Source: Burkholderiales bacterium
GTDB lineage: Bacteria > Pseudomonadota > Gammaproteobacteria > Burkholderiales > Usitatibacteraceae
Assembly (NCBI GenBank): GCA_017880705.1
Contig: JADGRS010000117.1
Span: 1 to 8,650, forward strand
Length of the DNA stretch: 8,650 nt
Direction of reading: 5' to 3'
Shown here in pieces: positions 6,516 to 8,650 of the stretch; positions within the stretch are counted from its first letter, which is position 1, and every line of letters begins with the position of its first letter. A model generated the notes under the pieces. The model had not been told where the DNA came from. It made no database searches and worked only from the letters and a program-made list of their open reading frames with translations. The position numbers and the translations under genes are program-made.

Positions 6516-6660
6516 GGCTTTGAATCCGCCGATAAACGCCGATGAACGCCGTAACCGCAGAAGCATTTGAATGGTCCTTGACGTGTCACAGCGCGTCGAT
6601 GAATTGTCCCATCGAACGAATCCACTGCGTTTATCTGCGTTTATCTGCGGATTCAAAGCC
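6516..6660. repeat. 145-bp palindromic element with 34-nt inverted arms (MITE- or REP-like)
   Basis: The arms 6516-6549 and 6627-6660 are inverted copies that agree at 31 of 34 positions and enclose a 77-nt centre. The outer 14 nt of each arm, GGCTTTGAATCCGC read inward, are identical. The inner part of each arm consists of 10-nt units of the type GCGTTTATCT. The centre contains a small hairpin, TCGATG (6596-6601) and CATCGA (6610-6615), with an 8-nt loop. No target-site duplication is visible at the edges and no transposase is encoded. The element fills almost the whole gap between the acyl-CoA synthetase stop and the hydrolase start, 11 nt from each. It could be a non-autonomous mobile element, an mRNA-stabilising hairpin or an attenuator of the downstream genes. 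Confidence 0.8.
6627..6646 (+). repeat. Two perfect tandem copies of a 10-nt unit
   Basis: GCGTTTATCT occurs twice head to tail (6627-6636 and 6637-6646), followed by a third partial unit beginning GCGGATT. The opposite arm holds the diverged counterparts GCGTTCATCG and GCGTTTATCG on the minus strand. The unit length of 10 nt is close to one helical turn. Confidence 0.85.
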
Positions 6661-6671
6661 GTTTGCTCGCA

Positions 6672-8303
<1,632 letters not shown>

Positions 8304-8309
8304 AGCCTG

Positions 8310-8315
8310 CCTCTC
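8310..8315 (-). promoter_or_regulatory. Ribosome binding site of the acyl-CoA synthetase, overlapping the folD stop
   Basis: The minus strand reads GAGAGG, 6 nt before the ATG at 8303. Its first bases are part of the folD TGA stop codon (8316-8314), so ribosomes ending folD arrive directly on this site. This favours translational coupling and fixes the synthetase start. Confidence 0.6.
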
Positions 8316-8650
8316 ATGCGATGCGCGTCTCGGCCCTCTGCGCGAGTCCCGCGACGCGCTCGGCCGATTTCACAGTATTGCCCAGCAGCATGGCGATCGT
8401 CATCGGGCCCACGCCGCCTGGCACCGGCGTGATGCGCGAGGCGACCCGCGATGCGCTCGGGAAATCGACGTCGCCCGCGAGCTTGCCGTCGGGAAGACGA
8501 TTGATTCCCACGTCGATCACGACCGCGCCGGGCTTCACCATGTCGCCGGTCACGAGCCCCGCTCTTCCCACGGCGGCGACGAGGATGTCGGCCTGGCGAG
8601 TCATGGCTCCCAGGTCGCGGGTCTTCGAATGACAGATCGTCACCGTGGCG
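8314..8650 (-). CDS. folD: Bifunctional methylenetetrahydrofolate dehydrogenase / methenyltetrahydrofolate cyclohydrolase, C-terminal part
   Basis: The visible part is the last 111 complete codons; the N-terminal catalytic domain lies beyond the right edge. The frame is open to the window end, reading [10 protein letters not shown] across it, so the GTG at 8643 is an internal valine codon and not a start. The NADP-binding Rossmann domain of FolD is recognisable: [44 protein letters not shown] and the C-terminal signature [18 protein letters not shown]. FolD interconverts methylene-, methenyl- and formyl-tetrahydrofolate in the cytoplasm, supplying one-carbon units for purines and formyl-Met. 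The ending is intact. The acyl-CoA synthetase follows 10 nt later. The pathway link between the two is not obvious and they may simply share a promoter. Confidence 0.96.
   Translation of the reverse strand, partial: ATVTICHSKTRDLGAMTRQADILVAAVGRAGLVTGDMVKPGAVVIDVGINRLPDGKLAGDVDFPSASRVASRITPVPGGVGPMTIAMLLGNTVKSAERVAGLAQRAETRIA

Noticed and set aside
6578..6606. TTGACG inside the repeat centre as a plus-strand promoter
   Set aside because: The sequence at the right spacing (GAATTG) is a poor -10 and no plus-strand gene follows.
6516..6660. CRISPR array or integron attachment site
   Set aside because: There are only two inverted arms with short internal tandem units, no regularly spaced direct repeats, and no cas or integrase gene.
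8641..8643. GTG as the start of a short folD-like gene
   Set aside because: The frame continues with conserved FolD residues ([10 protein letters not shown]) to the window edge, so the codon is internal.

Overview
The window is GC-rich, densely packed bacterial DNA. Every gene looks chromosomal. The gene families, the short intergenic gaps and the strong G/C bias at third codon positions suggest a Proteobacterium, most likely a Betaproteobacterium. That placement is inferred from family resemblance, not from a marker gene.

Layout, left to right. (1) Positions 1-3071, minus strand: a two-gene operon. The upstream gene (3071 to 1677) encodes a signal-peptide protein with TPR repeats followed by an outer-membrane beta-barrel, resembling Slam / type XI secretion outer-membrane proteins. 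The downstream gene (1660 to beyond position 1) encodes a secreted FecR-domain protein with a glycine- and beta-strand-rich C-terminal half. (2) Positions 3072-3244: a divergent promoter region. (3) Positions 3245-4054, plus strand: a crotonase-fold protein of the ECHDC3 type. It lacks both catalytic glutamates of classical enoyl-CoA hydratase. (4) Positions 4056-8650, minus strand, read right to left: the C-terminal part of folD, an acyl-CoA synthetase, a 145-bp inverted-repeat element, an alpha/beta hydrolase and a PYROXD2/CrtI-like FAD oxidoreductase. The last of these converges on the crotonase gene with one base between the stop codons.

How the genes may work together. The acyl-CoA synthetase, alpha/beta hydrolase, FAD oxidoreductase and crotonase make a plausible acyl or lipid metabolism neighbourhood, but the substrate cannot be read from the sequence. 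folD (one-carbon metabolism) sits 10 bp upstream of the synthetase and is probably co-transcribed without sharing its pathway. The FecR-domain/TPR-barrel pair looks like a cargo plus outer-membrane exporter unit and is the best candidate here for a poorly described system. The second structure of note is the repeat element between the synthetase and the hydrolase: 34-nt arms with 3 mismatches around a 77-nt centre.

No tRNA, rRNA, CRISPR array, transposase gene or integrase gene was seen.
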